From assembly GCA_019638275.1 (NCBI GenBank), contig JAHBUC010000003.1:310001-374000 (forward strand): a stretch of DNA of 64,000 bases, given 5' to 3'. Position 1 is the stretch's first letter. Every line of letters starts with the position of its first letter. Shown here in pieces: positions 24,866-34,041 of the stretch. The translations under genes and the position numbers were made by a program. Source of the stretch: Cyclobacteriaceae bacterium. Its GTDB lineage: Bacteria > Bacteroidota > Bacteroidia > Cytophagales > Cyclobacteriaceae. The notes under the pieces are model-generated. The model saw nothing but the letters and a program-made list of their open reading frames with translations, was not told where the DNA came from and searched no databases.

Positions 24866-25064
24866 ACATGTGGGGTTAGTGGAAAATCTAAAGTAATGAA
24901 AACATTTAACGGTAAAAATGGGGATTTATGGTAATCCGCGACAGTTTTATAAACACCCTCAAAATATTCCAATACATCATCCGATACCTGACCTTTCAAA
25001 TCCGTAATTTTCCGGTTACTAAAAGGGTGTATCAAATCTGCCATGCCCTGCGTTAAATTGAGTT

Positions 25065-26723
25065 ATGCAACACGTGAAGAAGAGATTGAAATTTACATTG
25101 GCCATTACCCTGCTTGGTATTCTGGCCTTTTCGTTTACCCCACCAGCGGATCGCTACTTCGAAATCGCAAAAAACTTAGACATTTTCGCTACCCTATTCA
25201 AGGAGGTAAATGCCCACTATGTGGATGAAGTGAATCCAAACCGATTGGTGAAGACAGGTATTGATGCGATGTTGGAATCGCTCGATCCATATACCAACTA
25301 CATTCCGGAAGATCAGATTGAAGATTTCAGAACCATGAACACCGGCCAGTACGGTGGTATTGGGGCCATTACACGTGAGTTTGGCGATCGTACCGTAGTT
25401 ACCATGATCATGGAAGGTTTTGCTGCCCAAAAAGGCGGCTTAAAAGTGGGCGATGAAATTCTAAAAATCGATCAGGTTGATCTTTCAAAAGTTAGCCGCC
25501 AGGAAGCCGGTGATTTGATGAAAGGTCAGGTGGGTGACCCGGTTACCTTAACCGTAAAAAGAATTGGTCGCGATGAACCGTTTAAGCTCGAGTTTAAGCG
25601 CGAAAAAATCAAAATGAACAACGTGCCGTACTTCGGCATGCTGGATCAAAATTACGCATACATCCGCCTGAGCGAATTCACCCCGGAAGCAGGAAAAAAT
25701 GTACGCAATGCTTTTATCAAACTAAAAGAAAATAATCCGAAGGGTTTGGTACTCGACCTGCGTGATAACCCAGGCGGACTACTCATGGAAGCGGTTAATA
25801 TTTGTAACATCTTTCTGCCGAAGGGGAAACCCGTTGTAAGCACAAAAGGAAAAATTACCGATCAGAATGCCACGTATGCCACGCTGGATAGCCCGGTTGA
25901 TCTGGAAATTCCCGTTGTGGTGTTAATCAACCGCGGCAGTGCTTCGGCTTCAGAAATTGTTGCCGGCACACTGCAGGATTATGATCGCGCAGTCATTGTG
26001 GGTGAACGATCATTCGGCAAAGGTTTGGTTCAGGTTCCGCGACCGCTTTCCTACAATGCACAGGTTAAAATCACCACTGCAAAATATTATACACCAACCG
26101 GCAGGTGTATACAGGTTTTGGATTACACCCACCGCAGAGATGATGGTAGCGTAGCCTCAATACCTGACTCACTAAAAAATGCATTCAAAACAACCAATGG
26201 TCGTACCGTGTATGATGGTGGAGGTATTGAACCCGATATTGCTGTAGTCCACGAAGATATTCATCCTGTTACCCAAACGTTGTTCTCTATGGGTTACATT
26301 TTTGATTATGCTACCCGTTATGCATTCAATTCTAAAACCGAACCCGATCCCAAAAATTTCTCGCTTTCATCAGAAGAGTATCAGCAATTTGTAAACTGGA
26401 TGAAAGACAAAGACTACCGTTATAATTCCAGGCTTGATAAGCAACTTACCGCACTGAGCAACGAAGCCAAACGGGAACGGTATTACAGTGAACTAAAATC
26501 GCAGATTGATCAGATCAGCACAAGAATCTCTGAGAATAAAAAAAATGAGTTAACCTTGTATAAGGATCAGATTAAAATGCTGCTGGAGGAAGACATCATT
26601 TCACGCTTTCATCTTGAGCGGGGCAGCATTCAGGCCGGACTTAAAAACGATCAGGATATTAAAAAATCCACCGAGGTGCTTTCCAACAGCACGCAGTACA
26701 AAAAGCTGCTGAACAGCCTTTAA
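25065..26723 (+). CDS. C-terminal processing peptidase (S41, CtpA-like)
   Basis: A periplasmic serine protease that trims or degrades proteins from their C-termini. It has an N-terminal membrane anchor or signal (about 8-24), a PDZ domain at about 90-180 (GGIGAI and KGGLKVGDEILKID), and a catalytic core with nucleophile Ser294 in RGSASASEI and general base Lys319 in SFGKGLVQ. The 25-residue Ser-Lys spacing is as in known family members. The C-terminal ~170 residues are a helical extension with coiled-coil character. Length is 552, typical for Bacteroidota. It ends in a bidirectional terminator shared with the convergent M28 gene. Confidence 0.93.
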   Translation: MQHVKKRLKFTLAITLLGILAFSFTPPADRYFEIAKNLDIFATLFKEVNAHYVDEVNPNRLVKTGIDAMLESLDPYTNYIPEDQIEDFRTMNTGQYGGIGAITREFGDRTVVTMIMEGFAAQKGGLKVGDEILKIDQVDLSKVSRQEAGDLMKGQVGDPVTLTVKRIGRDEPFKLEFKREKIKMNNVPYFGMLDQNYAYIRLSEFTPEAGKNVRNAFIKLKENNPKGLVLDLRDNPGGLLMEAVNICNIFLPKGKPVVSTKGKITDQNATYATLDSPVDLEIPVVVLINRGSASASEIVAGTLQDYDRAVIVGERSFGKGLVQVPRPLSYNAQVKITTAKYYTPTGRCIQVLDYTHRRDDGSVASIPDSLKNAFKTTNGRTVYDGGGIEPDIAVVHEDIHPVTQTLFSMGYIFDYATRYAFNSKTEPDPKNFSLSSEEYQQFVNWMKDKDYRYNSRLDKQLTALSNEAKRERYYSELKSQIDQISTRISENKKNELTLYKDQIKMLLEEDIISRFHLERGSIQAGLKNDQDIKKSTEVLSNSTQYKKLLNSL

Positions 26724-26736
26724 GTTTATAAAAAAA

Positions 26737-26779
26737 ACCGGCAGGCATTTCTGATACACGATCAGTTATGCCTGCCGGT
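26737..26779. terminator. Bidirectional terminator between S41 and M28 genes
   Basis: ACCGGCAGGCAT (26737-26748) and ATGCCTGCCGGT (26768-26779) form a 12-bp perfect stem with A-tract and T-tract on the outer sides, so it can stop transcription from both convergent genes. Confidence 0.9.
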
Positions 26780-26798
26780 TTTTAACAATTTCTGCTTA

Positions 26799-28289
26799 TT
26801 ACTTTCCGTAAAGTTTTTTCGACTCGGCTTCAAACTTATCCCCTGCCTTCCATGTAGGCGCTGCGGGGTTATTGGCTAACAACACATTCGCATATACATA
26901 CGCTCTGAAGTATTTGATAAGGTATTCAAAGTCGAGCGAACCTACTTCATCAGCAGGTTGGTGGTAATACTTCATCAACTCAGCATCGAATGCTTTGGTG
27001 CCGGGCGCAAACGTAATGGCAGGCACACCTTTAACGGCAAAATTGTAGTTGTCGGAACGCTCAAACAGGTTTTGTTCAGGTACCGGATCAACCGCAGCTT
27101 TTAAACCAAACGCCTGGCAGGCCTTGGCCAGATCAGCTTCGGCAGTGGTGCGCTCCATACCAATAATAGTAGCCATGGTCACATCATTATAACCCGCACC
27201 ATCGCAATTGAAATTAAAGACAGTCTTATTCAACGGCACTACAGGGTTTTCAGAATAATACTTGCTGCCCAATAATCCTTTCTCTTCACCCGTAAGTGCA
27301 ATAAACAACACTGAACGCTTTGGCGGATATTGAGCCAGGTATTTTGCTGTAGAAATCAACCCCACAACACCAATGGCATTATCGCGTGCACCATTGAAGA
27401 TTGAATCTTTACCCGGTTGAGCGTTTTTCTGAACACCTACGTGATCGAGGTGAGCGGAAACCACCAGGTACTCGCCCTTCAGTTTGGGATCGGTGCCTTC
27501 AATCATACCGATTACGTTACGCGAAGGAACATCAATTTTCTTAACACCTTCAACGCTAAGTGCACCGTTTAAGGCTCCGTCCTTTATCTTTTTCAAGCTC
27601 TCAAACTCACCATCTTTTAACCACAAATGCGGTGCAGGATTATCGCCACCGGTTTTCACTTTTGTAGTAACATTACCGGCAAAGTAATTTACTAAAGCCG
27701 GCCAGGGAATTTGTGGAGAAGCAAAGATTTCAACCAACCCGGCTGCACCTGCTTTTACCGCATCGTTGTATTTACCACCGGCAGCAGTAAAGATGGCCAT
27801 AGCATTTCCTCCTGCATCCTTCGTGCCTGCCAATGCCACTACGAGTTTACCTTTCACATTAGCTTTTTCAAGTTCTTCAGGTGAACCGTATCCGGCAAAA
27901 ACCACTTCGCCTTTCCAGCTCATATTTACACCTTCAAACAAAATGAATTGATCTTTAAACTTAAATACATCTGACCCTAACGAAAACTCGCCACCCGTTG
28001 CCGGATGTGAATCCTGTAAGGGAACAGATTGAAAATAAGTATGCTGACCGGGAGCTGGCTTTAAGCCGAATATTTTGTACTGTGCAGCCACATAGTTGGC
28101 AGCAATTTCAAATTCAGGCGAACCGGTATCGCGGCCGCGCATTTCATCTGAAGCCAGAAAGGTCAAATGCGCTTCTACTTCAGGTTGTGTAACCAAACGT
28201 GTTACGTCTGCAACCGGATTACTTTTTTGTGCGTGTACGACCGCTCCGATAAGGAGTAAAAAATACAGTAAGTGATTTTTGAGTTTCAT
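26799..28289 (-). CDS. M28 zinc aminopeptidase with PA-like insert (copy 1)
   Basis: A secreted di-zinc aminopeptidase of 496 residues. The signal peptide ends near VVHAQ (about residue 20). A protease-associated-like segment spans about 95-260. The M28 core shows metal and catalytic residues in SAHLDHVG (His, Asp), GARDNAIGV (Asp), TGEEKGLLGS (Glu-Glu), FNFNCDGAGYND (Asp) and YHQPADEV (His). It lies 18 bp after a second M28 gene whose product shares its layout and many whole motifs (EAHLTFLASDEMRGRDTGSP), so this is a tandem duplication. Both probably digest peptides in the periplasm or outside the cell. Confidence 0.92.
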   Translation of the reverse strand: MKLKNHLLYFLLLIGAVVHAQKSNPVADVTRLVTQPEVEAHLTFLASDEMRGRDTGSPEFEIAANYVAAQYKIFGLKPAPGQHTYFQSVPLQDSHPATGGEFSLGSDVFKFKDQFILFEGVNMSWKGEVVFAGYGSPEELEKANVKGKLVVALAGTKDAGGNAMAIFTAAGGKYNDAVKAGAAGLVEIFASPQIPWPALVNYFAGNVTTKVKTGGDNPAPHLWLKDGEFESLKKIKDGALNGALSVEGVKKIDVPSRNVIGMIEGTDPKLKGEYLVVSAHLDHVGVQKNAQPGKDSIFNGARDNAIGVVGLISTAKYLAQYPPKRSVLFIALTGEEKGLLGSKYYSENPVVPLNKTVFNFNCDGAGYNDVTMATIIGMERTTAEADLAKACQAFGLKAAVDPVPEQNLFERSDNYNFAVKGVPAITFAPGTKAFDAELMKYYHQPADEVGSLDFEYLIKYFRAYVYANVLLANNPAAPTWKAGDKFEAESKKLYGK

Positions 28290-28307
28290 AAAGTTGTTAG
28301 TTGATGG

Positions 28308-29786
28308 TTAGTTCCTGTTATAAAGTTTTTTGCCTGCTGCCTCGTACTTATCACCTTTTATCCAGAAAGGGGGTGTAGGTTCATTGGCCAGTAAGACTAC
28401 CGCATGAACAAACGTCCGGTAGAATTTCGTCAGGTATTCAAAGTCAAGGGTTGCTACTTCATCGGCCTGGCGGTGGTAGTATTTTCTGATTTCATCATCC
28501 ATCTTAGCCAAGCCAGGCTGAAGCTTAATGGCCGGCACCCCTTTCGATGCAAACGAAACCTGATCTGAACGATCGTAGAAACCCTCCTTTGGATCTGGAT
28601 CACCGCCAAGTCCAAGAACAAATGGCTGGATCGCTTTTCTTATCACCTCGTCAGCCGTAGTACGCCCAAGGCTGATGCTGGTTATTATCGATTTATCATT
28701 ATAACCAACACCATCGCAATTGATATTCAGCACATGCTTTTGAAGCGGTACAAGTGGATGATCGGCATACCAACGACTTCCCAGTAACCCTTTTTCCTCT
28801 GACGTTACGGCTACCAGCAAAACGGAACGCTTCGTTGGATATTGCGCCAAATACTTTGCCGTTTGCAACAAGGCAACTGTACCCACCGCATTGTCGCGGG
28901 CGCCATTGAAAATAGAATCCTGACTTCCAGCCGAAGGTTTTCCAACGCCAATATGATCATAGTGCGCGGTAACAATCACATATTCATCCTTTAACTTTGG
29001 ATCCGTTCCTTCAATCAGCCCAACTACATTTCTTCCTTCTATCAGCTCGCGCTTCAATCCGGCAATTTCAAGTTTACCCGTATACTTTTCACCTTCCTTA
29101 AAACTGATTTTTTTCACATCCGCGGGCTTAAGCCAAACATGGGGAATGGTTAACCCTGGCGACTTTAATCCCCATCGCGGTGCTCCCATAAAAAAGTTGG
29201 CAAGTGCCGGAAACGGGAATTGAGAGAATGTAAGCAACTCGACCAACCCTGCCCCACCGCGTGCTTTCACTTCATCATATTTGCTTGTACTTGCACTGAA
29301 TATTTTATTGACGTTATCAGAATCCTTTGAACCCGCTAATGCCAATACCATTTTACCTTTGATATCAACCTTGTCGAGTTCATCGGTTGAACCGTAGCCA
29401 ACGTACACGAATTCACCTTGCCACGAAATATCTGCTCCATCAATAATCACCAGGCTTTCTTTGATCAGAAATTTTTCATCCCCAATAGAAGCTGTAGCAT
29501 CCCTGGCAGGTGAAAACCGTTCCAGTTCAACCGGCTGAAAAAACTGCTCAGCTCCCGGCACCGTTTTTAAACCATGCTGACGGAAATAATTGGCAATGTA
29601 ATTTCCGGCAATTTTCAACTCCGGTGAGCCCGTGTCGCGGCCGCGCATTTCATCGGCAGCCAAAAACGTAAGGTGGGCTTCTGCTTCTTGTTGCGTAATA
29701 ATTTTTGTGATTTCAGTAACCGGGTTTTTCTGGCCCCAAAGGGAAATGGAGGTTATCAACCCCATCAAAATCAACACGTTTCTCAT
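28308..29786 (-). CDS. M28 zinc aminopeptidase with PA-like insert (copy 2)
   Basis: The upstream paralogue of the neighbouring M28 gene: 492 residues with a signal peptide ending near LWGQ (about residue 19). The same motifs are present: TAHYDHIG, GARDNAVGT, TSEEKGLLGS, NINCDGVGYND and YHRQADEV. All expected metal ligands remain, so it should be active. TAHYDHIG replaces SAHLDHVG, and the segment between metal sites differs, suggesting divergence in substrate preference. The two genes are 18 bp apart and probably form one transcript starting in the repeat-bearing gap at 29787-30019. Confidence 0.92.
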   Translation of the reverse strand: MRNVLILMGLITSISLWGQKNPVTEITKIITQQEAEAHLTFLAADEMRGRDTGSPELKIAGNYIANYFRQHGLKTVPGAEQFFQPVELERFSPARDATASIGDEKFLIKESLVIIDGADISWQGEFVYVGYGSTDELDKVDIKGKMVLALAGSKDSDNVNKIFSASTSKYDEVKARGGAGLVELLTFSQFPFPALANFFMGAPRWGLKSPGLTIPHVWLKPADVKKISFKEGEKYTGKLEIAGLKRELIEGRNVVGLIEGTDPKLKDEYVIVTAHYDHIGVGKPSAGSQDSIFNGARDNAVGTVALLQTAKYLAQYPTKRSVLLVAVTSEEKGLLGSRWYADHPLVPLQKHVLNINCDGVGYNDKSIITSISLGRTTADEVIRKAIQPFVLGLGGDPDPKEGFYDRSDQVSFASKGVPAIKLQPGLAKMDDEIRKYYHRQADEVATLDFEYLTKFYRTFVHAVVLLANEPTPPFWIKGDKYEAAGKKLYNRN

Positions 29787-29857
29787 AAATAAAGTCTAAA
29801 ATGAATTTTAAATATATCCTTTTGATCAACTGGACTTACACATGTCTTCAATATTTT

Positions 29858-29915
29858 CACGCAAAGACGCCAAGAACGCCAAGAAAAACGCAAACCTGCC
29901 TTTCGGCCAGGCAGG
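29858..29915. repeat. Composite intergenic repeat: CGCCAAGAA-type units plus hairpin
   Basis: CACGCAAAGACGCCAAGA and related units (29858-29894) form imperfect direct repeats. They run into a hairpin of CCTGCCT (29895-29901) and AGGCAGG (29909-29915). No reading frame is supported. The units look like short repeats scattered through intergenic regions of this group. Confidence 0.6.
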
Positions 29916-29962
29916 GACTTAAAGTTTTCAGAAACTCCCAGTGAGTAAAGAATAGGATAATA

Positions 29963-29997
29963 AAAAAGCGGAAAACCCGTAAGGCTTCCCGCTTTTT
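29963..29997 (-). terminator. Terminator after glnN
   Basis: AAAAAGCGG (29963-29971) and CCGCTTTTT (29989-29997) pair, with a partial inner stem. On the minus strand the stem ends in a T-run, 23 bp past the glnN stop codon. Confidence 0.8.
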
Positions 29998-30019
29998 CGT
30001 CATAGGTTTAGGTTAATAC

Positions 30020-32182
30020 CTAACGAAGGAACAAAAGTTCTCTGTATTTTACAAGAGGCCAGTCCTCATCATCTACCAAAAGTTCAAGTTTATCAACCGC
30101 ATCGCGAATTTCCTCGAAATATTTCTCTTTCACATCATCGCAATAGGCCAGTGCCCGCTTGTGGGTATCGGCAATTTTATTGATTCGCTTGCGCTCTTCA
30201 ATCATCTGACGAACCCCATTCTTGATAATATTGATCAACTCCGTGATTTCCTTTATGGTTTGAATAACGGCTTTATTATCAATTCCAAGGCCTTTTAAAC
30301 CATTGGCATTGGTGATCAGTTTATTTTGATAGGCAATGGCTGTGGGTACAATGTGATTCATGGCCAGGTCGCCCATTACGCGAGATTCAATCTGCACACG
30401 CTTGATATAGGATTCCAAACGGATTTCATTGCGGGCTTCCAGTTCGGCATGGCTGAGTACGCCATGGCGCTCATACATGGAAACTGATTTTTCAGACAAA
30501 TAAGCCTCCAATGCACGAGGTGTATTGTTAATGTTGCCGAGTTTTCGCTTGGCAGCCTCCTTTACCCATGCATCCGAATACCCATCCCCTTCAAAGCGAA
30601 TGTCCCTTGATTCCTTAATGTATTTGCGAAGTACATTCACAATCGCCAAACGCTTTTCAGTTCCCTTATCGATTTCTTTTGAAACCGCTTCGTGGAATTT
30701 GGTTAACTGATCAGCTACAATCAGGTTTAAGGCCGTCATCGGCACTGCACAATTATCGCTACCGCCTACTGCGCGGAACTCAAACTTGTTACCGGTAAAG
30801 GCAAACGGAGAAGTACGGTTACGATCAGTAGCATCCAGAATGATTTCCGGAATCTGATCGATACCGAGTTTCATATACATGTTGTCGCCTTTCTCAATCT
30901 TCACATTTCCCTTTTTCTCCAACTCATCCAACACAGCCGACATCTGCGAACCAATAAACACCGACATAATTGCCGGAGGTGCTTCATTTGCACCCAGGCG
31001 AAAATCGTTACCCGCAGTTGCTATGCTGGCACGCAGCAGGTCTGCATACTCATGCACCGCCTTGATGGTGTTTACAAAGAATGTGAGGAACATCAGGTTA
31101 TCGCGGGCGCTGCTGGATGGGGCAAACAAATTAACTCCTGTATCGGTAATCAGCGACCAGTTGTTGTGCTTACCTGTTCCGTTCAATCCAGCAAAAGGTT
31201 TTTCATGAAATAATACCTTCAGGTTATGACGTTCGGCCACGCGCCACATCACATCCATCAACAATTGATTGTGGTCATTGGCAACATTCACTTCTTCAAA
31301 CAATGGCGCTACTTCAAACTGACTTGGTGCTACCTCGTTATGACGTGTACGAACCGGAATGCCCAGGCGCCATGCTTCAATTTCAAATTCCTTCATGAAA
31401 TCGTAAACACGCGAAGGAATAGAAGCGAAATAATGATCTTCCATTTGCTGACCGCGTGCAGGCGAGTGACCAAATACTGAACGGCCTCCCATTACCAGGT
31501 CGGGGCGCGCATTGTATAAGCCTTTATCCACTACAAAATATTCCTGCTCGCAACCCAACGAAGCTTTAACTGAAAGCACATCTTTATCAAAGAATTGTGC
31601 CACTTTGGTGGCTGCAAGATCAACAGCTTTTAATGCTTTTAAAAGCGGCCCTTTTGCATCCAGTGTTTCTCCGGTATACGAAACAAAAACAGTTGGTATA
31701 CAAAGCGTTTTTCCATACAGGAACATAGGCGATGTTGGATCCCATGCGGTGTAGCCGCGTGCTTCAAACGTTGTACGGATTCCTCCACTTGGAAACGAAG
31801 AAGCGTCTGGCTCTTGCTGAACCAACTCACTGCCTTTGAATTTCTCAATCCCGGCAATAGCATCAAAAAATGAATCATGCTTCTCGGCAGTGCCACCGGT
31901 AAGCGGTTGAAACCAATGTGTAAAGTGTGTGGCTCCTTTGCTTATGGCCCAGCTCTTTACCGCTGAAGCAACTGCATCGGCAGTGTCTTCATCAATTTTT
32001 TCGTGATTTTTAATAGCCTGGCTTACTTTTTTGTAAACCGCAGGTGATAAAGATGCCCGCATCTGATCCATGCTGAAAACCATCTCACCAAAAAAGTCAG
32101 ATACTTTAGGAGAAGGTAAGTCGAGGTGTCTGCGGGGCTGTTCATTGAGTCGTTTGAGTGCTTCAAATCGTAGTTGCGCCAT
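30020..32182 (-). CDS. glnN: Glutamine synthetase type III
   Basis: Makes glutamine from glutamate, ammonia and ATP in the cytoplasm. It is the large GSIII form typical of Bacteroidota and cyanobacteria, 720 residues from the ATG at 32182; the ORF can be extended 25 codons upstream, but those residues look untranslated. Family blocks are clear: HWFQPLTGGTAEKHDSF near the start of the catalytic half, GCEQEYFVVD (glutamate/metal site), NEVAPSQFEVAPLFEEVN, GLNGTGKHNNWS and NRTSPFAFTGNKFEFRAVG. The ~150-residue GSIII C-terminal helical region is present. It is monocistronic, with a promoter candidate just upstream and a terminator downstream. Confidence 0.95.
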   Translation of the reverse strand: MAQLRFEALKRLNEQPRRHLDLPSPKVSDFFGEMVFSMDQMRASLSPAVYKKVSQAIKNHEKIDEDTADAVASAVKSWAISKGATHFTHWFQPLTGGTAEKHDSFFDAIAGIEKFKGSELVQQEPDASSFPSGGIRTTFEARGYTAWDPTSPMFLYGKTLCIPTVFVSYTGETLDAKGPLLKALKAVDLAATKVAQFFDKDVLSVKASLGCEQEYFVVDKGLYNARPDLVMGGRSVFGHSPARGQQMEDHYFASIPSRVYDFMKEFEIEAWRLGIPVRTRHNEVAPSQFEVAPLFEEVNVANDHNQLLMDVMWRVAERHNLKVLFHEKPFAGLNGTGKHNNWSLITDTGVNLFAPSSSARDNLMFLTFFVNTIKAVHEYADLLRASIATAGNDFRLGANEAPPAIMSVFIGSQMSAVLDELEKKGNVKIEKGDNMYMKLGIDQIPEIILDATDRNRTSPFAFTGNKFEFRAVGGSDNCAVPMTALNLIVADQLTKFHEAVSKEIDKGTEKRLAIVNVLRKYIKESRDIRFEGDGYSDAWVKEAAKRKLGNINNTPRALEAYLSEKSVSMYERHGVLSHAELEARNEIRLESYIKRVQIESRVMGDLAMNHIVPTAIAYQNKLITNANGLKGLGIDNKAVIQTIKEITELINIIKNGVRQMIEERKRINKIADTHKRALAYCDDVKEKYFEEIRDAVDKLELLVDDEDWPLVKYRELLFLR

Positions 32183-32211
32183 AGTGGTTGTTTTTTGAGT
32201 CTGATTGGCGC

Positions 32212-32244
32212 CAAAGGTATATATTTTTGATAAACAGGTATAAA
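32212..32244 (-). promoter_or_regulatory. Candidate Bacteroidota-type promoter for glnN
   Basis: On the minus strand TACCTTTG (32219 to 32212) matches the -7 element TAnnTTTG. A TTTA (32244 to 32241) lies 21 bp upstream, close to the usual TTTG at -33. This predicts a leader of about 20-30 nt. Confidence 0.45.
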
Positions 32245-32277
32245 TTTTACCCTTCATTCATAAAAAAATATATTCAA

Positions 32278-32293
32278 AGGCTTTATTGAGCCT
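32278..32293 (-). terminator. Weak hairpin after the hydroxylase gene
   Basis: AGGCT (32278-32282) and AGCCT (32289-32293) form a 5-bp stem with a 6-nt loop. On the minus strand an AT-rich tract with a T7 run follows at some distance. It may be a weak terminator. Confidence 0.3.
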
Positions 32294-32324
32294 GAAAATT
32301 AACCAGCCATGATTCAAATGCTGA

Positions 32325-33110
32325 TTATTTTATGGTTTGAGGGGCATTTTTTGAGGTGGCTTGGTCAAAACGAGGCTCATAATCCGGATGAAGGGTGCCC
32401 ATCCAGCGATCCCAAAACAGAAAATACAAACCATAGTTGCCGGTAAAGTACTGGTGATGCATGTTATGGTTTACCGATGTGTTGATCCACCGGCCAATTT
32501 TTCCTGTTGCAAATTTTCGCGGGTAAAGTTCATATCCAAGGTGGCCATACACGTTGTAGATCATCATAAACAACAGGAAGATACCAATGGCCAATGGATG
32601 GACGGGGAACAGAAAGGCAACCAACACAATGATACCAGCCTCCAGAACGGCCTCCAGCGGGTGAAACGCCATAGCGGCCCAGGGAGACGGATTGGTTGAA
32701 AGGTGATGAACACGATGAACAATTCTGTAAACCGCTTTCGCGTGAATGAAACGATGCATCCAATAGAAATAGGTGTCGTGCAAAAAAATGATCAATACGA
32801 TGCTGAACACGAGGTAGGGCCAACCGTATTCGGAAATAGAAAAATAGACTTGCGTATATGCTGAAATTGGGGTTAGGAATATTGCAAATCCAACACCGGC
32901 AAAAATGAATGATGTTAAAACAGAGTATCCAATTTCTCTCAGGTAATCGCGGTTGGCAGGAAACCGGGATTGGATTTTCCGAAAAGTATCGGAGTGCCTT
33001 AGCACAATATAAAACACAAAAAAGGCAATGGAGGCCAACACCAGGTATCGAAGAAATACCACGGTAAGAATCGTCCAGAAACTTTTACTCCCCAACAGGT
33101 ACAAGCTCAT
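32325..33110 (-). CDS. Fatty acid hydroxylase / sterol desaturase family membrane enzyme
   Basis: A di-iron integral-membrane oxygenase of 261 residues. The histidine clusters are intact: HDTYFYWMHRFIH, HRVHHLSTNPSPW (about 130-145) and HNMHHQYF (about 212-219). Four to five transmembrane helices flank them. In this family such enzymes hydroxylate or desaturate lipids; bacterial members act on fatty acids, sphingolipid-like lipids, hopanoids or carotenoids. It is not close to the carotenoid cluster, and its longer N-terminal membrane region sets it apart from the CrtZ-type enzyme at 60.7 kb. The substrate is unknown. Confidence 0.87.
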   Translation of the reverse strand: MSLYLLGSKSFWTILTVVFLRYLVLASIAFFVFYIVLRHSDTFRKIQSRFPANRDYLREIGYSVLTSFIFAGVGFAIFLTPISAYTQVYFSISEYGWPYLVFSIVLIIFLHDTYFYWMHRFIHAKAVYRIVHRVHHLSTNPSPWAAMAFHPLEAVLEAGIIVLVAFLFPVHPLAIGIFLLFMMIYNVYGHLGYELYPRKFATGKIGRWINTSVNHNMHHQYFTGNYGLYFLFWDRWMGTLHPDYEPRFDQATSKNAPQTIK

Positions 33111-33172
33111 ACATCAAAGGTCGGGAAAGTTAGAGTAAAATTCATCTGCTATTCCGATGCATGGGATAAAAA

Positions 33173-33194
33173 ATGCCGGCATTGAAACCGGCAT
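33173..33194 (-). terminator. Terminator after the DUF2807 gene
   Basis: ATGCCGG (33173-33179) and CCGGCAT (33188-33194) form a 7-bp stem, followed on the minus strand by a T-rich run. It lies 30 bp past the stop codon at 33225. Confidence 0.8.
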
Positions 33195-33224
33195 CTTCTA
33201 GTAGCAATTTTTTAAAGAGGTATT

Positions 33225-33914
33225 CTAACTCGATTTTCTAACCGACCCACCACTGCTTGAATTGGTGTTGGTTTTCGTGGGGTTGCCCCGGTACCGGATA
33301 TCGGCCCCACTGCTGGCGCGGGCATCTATTTTTTGTGTTACATTAATCTTAATGGAACCTGCACCGCTGGCACCTGCCGAAACTTCTTCTGCCTCTAAAT
33401 CGTAGGCATCAATTTCACCTGCACTACTTGCTTCAAAATCAGCTATTTTAGCTTTACCGGCTAGCTCCACTTCGGCTGCGCTGGAAACACCCACTTCCAA
33501 TCGTTCAGTCTCTACACTAATCTCCACGGAACCTGCACTGGATGCGCTTATCGACATAGACCGTGTGCGAATGGTACCCTCGGCATAAATGCTGGCTGCG
33601 GAACTGGCCGAAAGCTTTGATACCTCAACATAGGTAACATACACCTTTACTGTTCGCGACCGGCTATAACGCCCCTCGGCCATATGAATTTTCAGGTAAT
33701 CTCCGGAAACTTCAGTTACCACATTTTTGAGGTCGGTACCGGATACTTCAACCCGCACACTTTCGCGATCACCTTTTTTTAAATAAACGTCTATTCCTGC
33801 AGATGCCTTTACACCCTTAAATGATCCGACATTTCGTGTTTCACTTTGCTGTGCGAATATAAGCGTTACGGAAAACAAAAAGAAAAATACCCAACGTGCT
33901 CTCATGCTATTCAT
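33225..33914 (-). CDS. DUF2807 (head GIN domain) secreted protein
   Basis: A 229-residue exported protein. The ATG at 33914 (or 33905) puts the signal peptide MRARWVFFFLFSVTLIFAQ at the start. The mature part is a repeating beta-strand protein: short Ser/Ala/Gly turns recur roughly every 20 residues (SASSAAS, SASSAGS, VSSAAE, ASSAGE, ASGAGS, ASSGAD). This pattern is the hallmark of the right-handed beta-helix in DUF2807 proteins. Many members are found in Bacteroidota envelopes; no biochemical function is established. It is a single gene with its own terminator. The last residues (SSSGGSVRKSS) are low-complexity. Confidence 0.88.
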   Translation of the reverse strand: MNSMRARWVFFFLFSVTLIFAQQSETRNVGSFKGVKASAGIDVYLKKGDRESVRVEVSGTDLKNVVTEVSGDYLKIHMAEGRYSRSRTVKVYVTYVEVSKLSASSAASIYAEGTIRTRSMSISASSAGSVEISVETERLEVGVSSAAEVELAGKAKIADFEASSAGEIDAYDLEAEEVSAGASGAGSIKINVTQKIDARASSGADIRYRGNPTKTNTNSSSGGSVRKSS

Positions 33915-34041
33915 ATTTGTTCTAAAGACAAGCCGGCTTTTAAAGGGTTGCATAAACGCCTAATTCAGCTTGATTTTTTTGCAAGTGTATCAAAACATTG
34001 TAATTTTCGCTATATTTCAATGATTTAAAACCAGCGAACCA

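Noticed and set aside
24862..25044. Minus-strand frame of 60 codons before the M16 gene, with ATGA overlap
   Set aside because: It has coding-like composition, but its start would lie only 20 bp from the divergent S41 start, leaving no room for promoters. It matches no family. More likely it is part of the shared promoter region.
32325..33110. Second carotenoid hydroxylase
   Set aside because: The His clusters are of the general fatty acid hydroxylase type and the gene is 17 kb from the carotenoid region.
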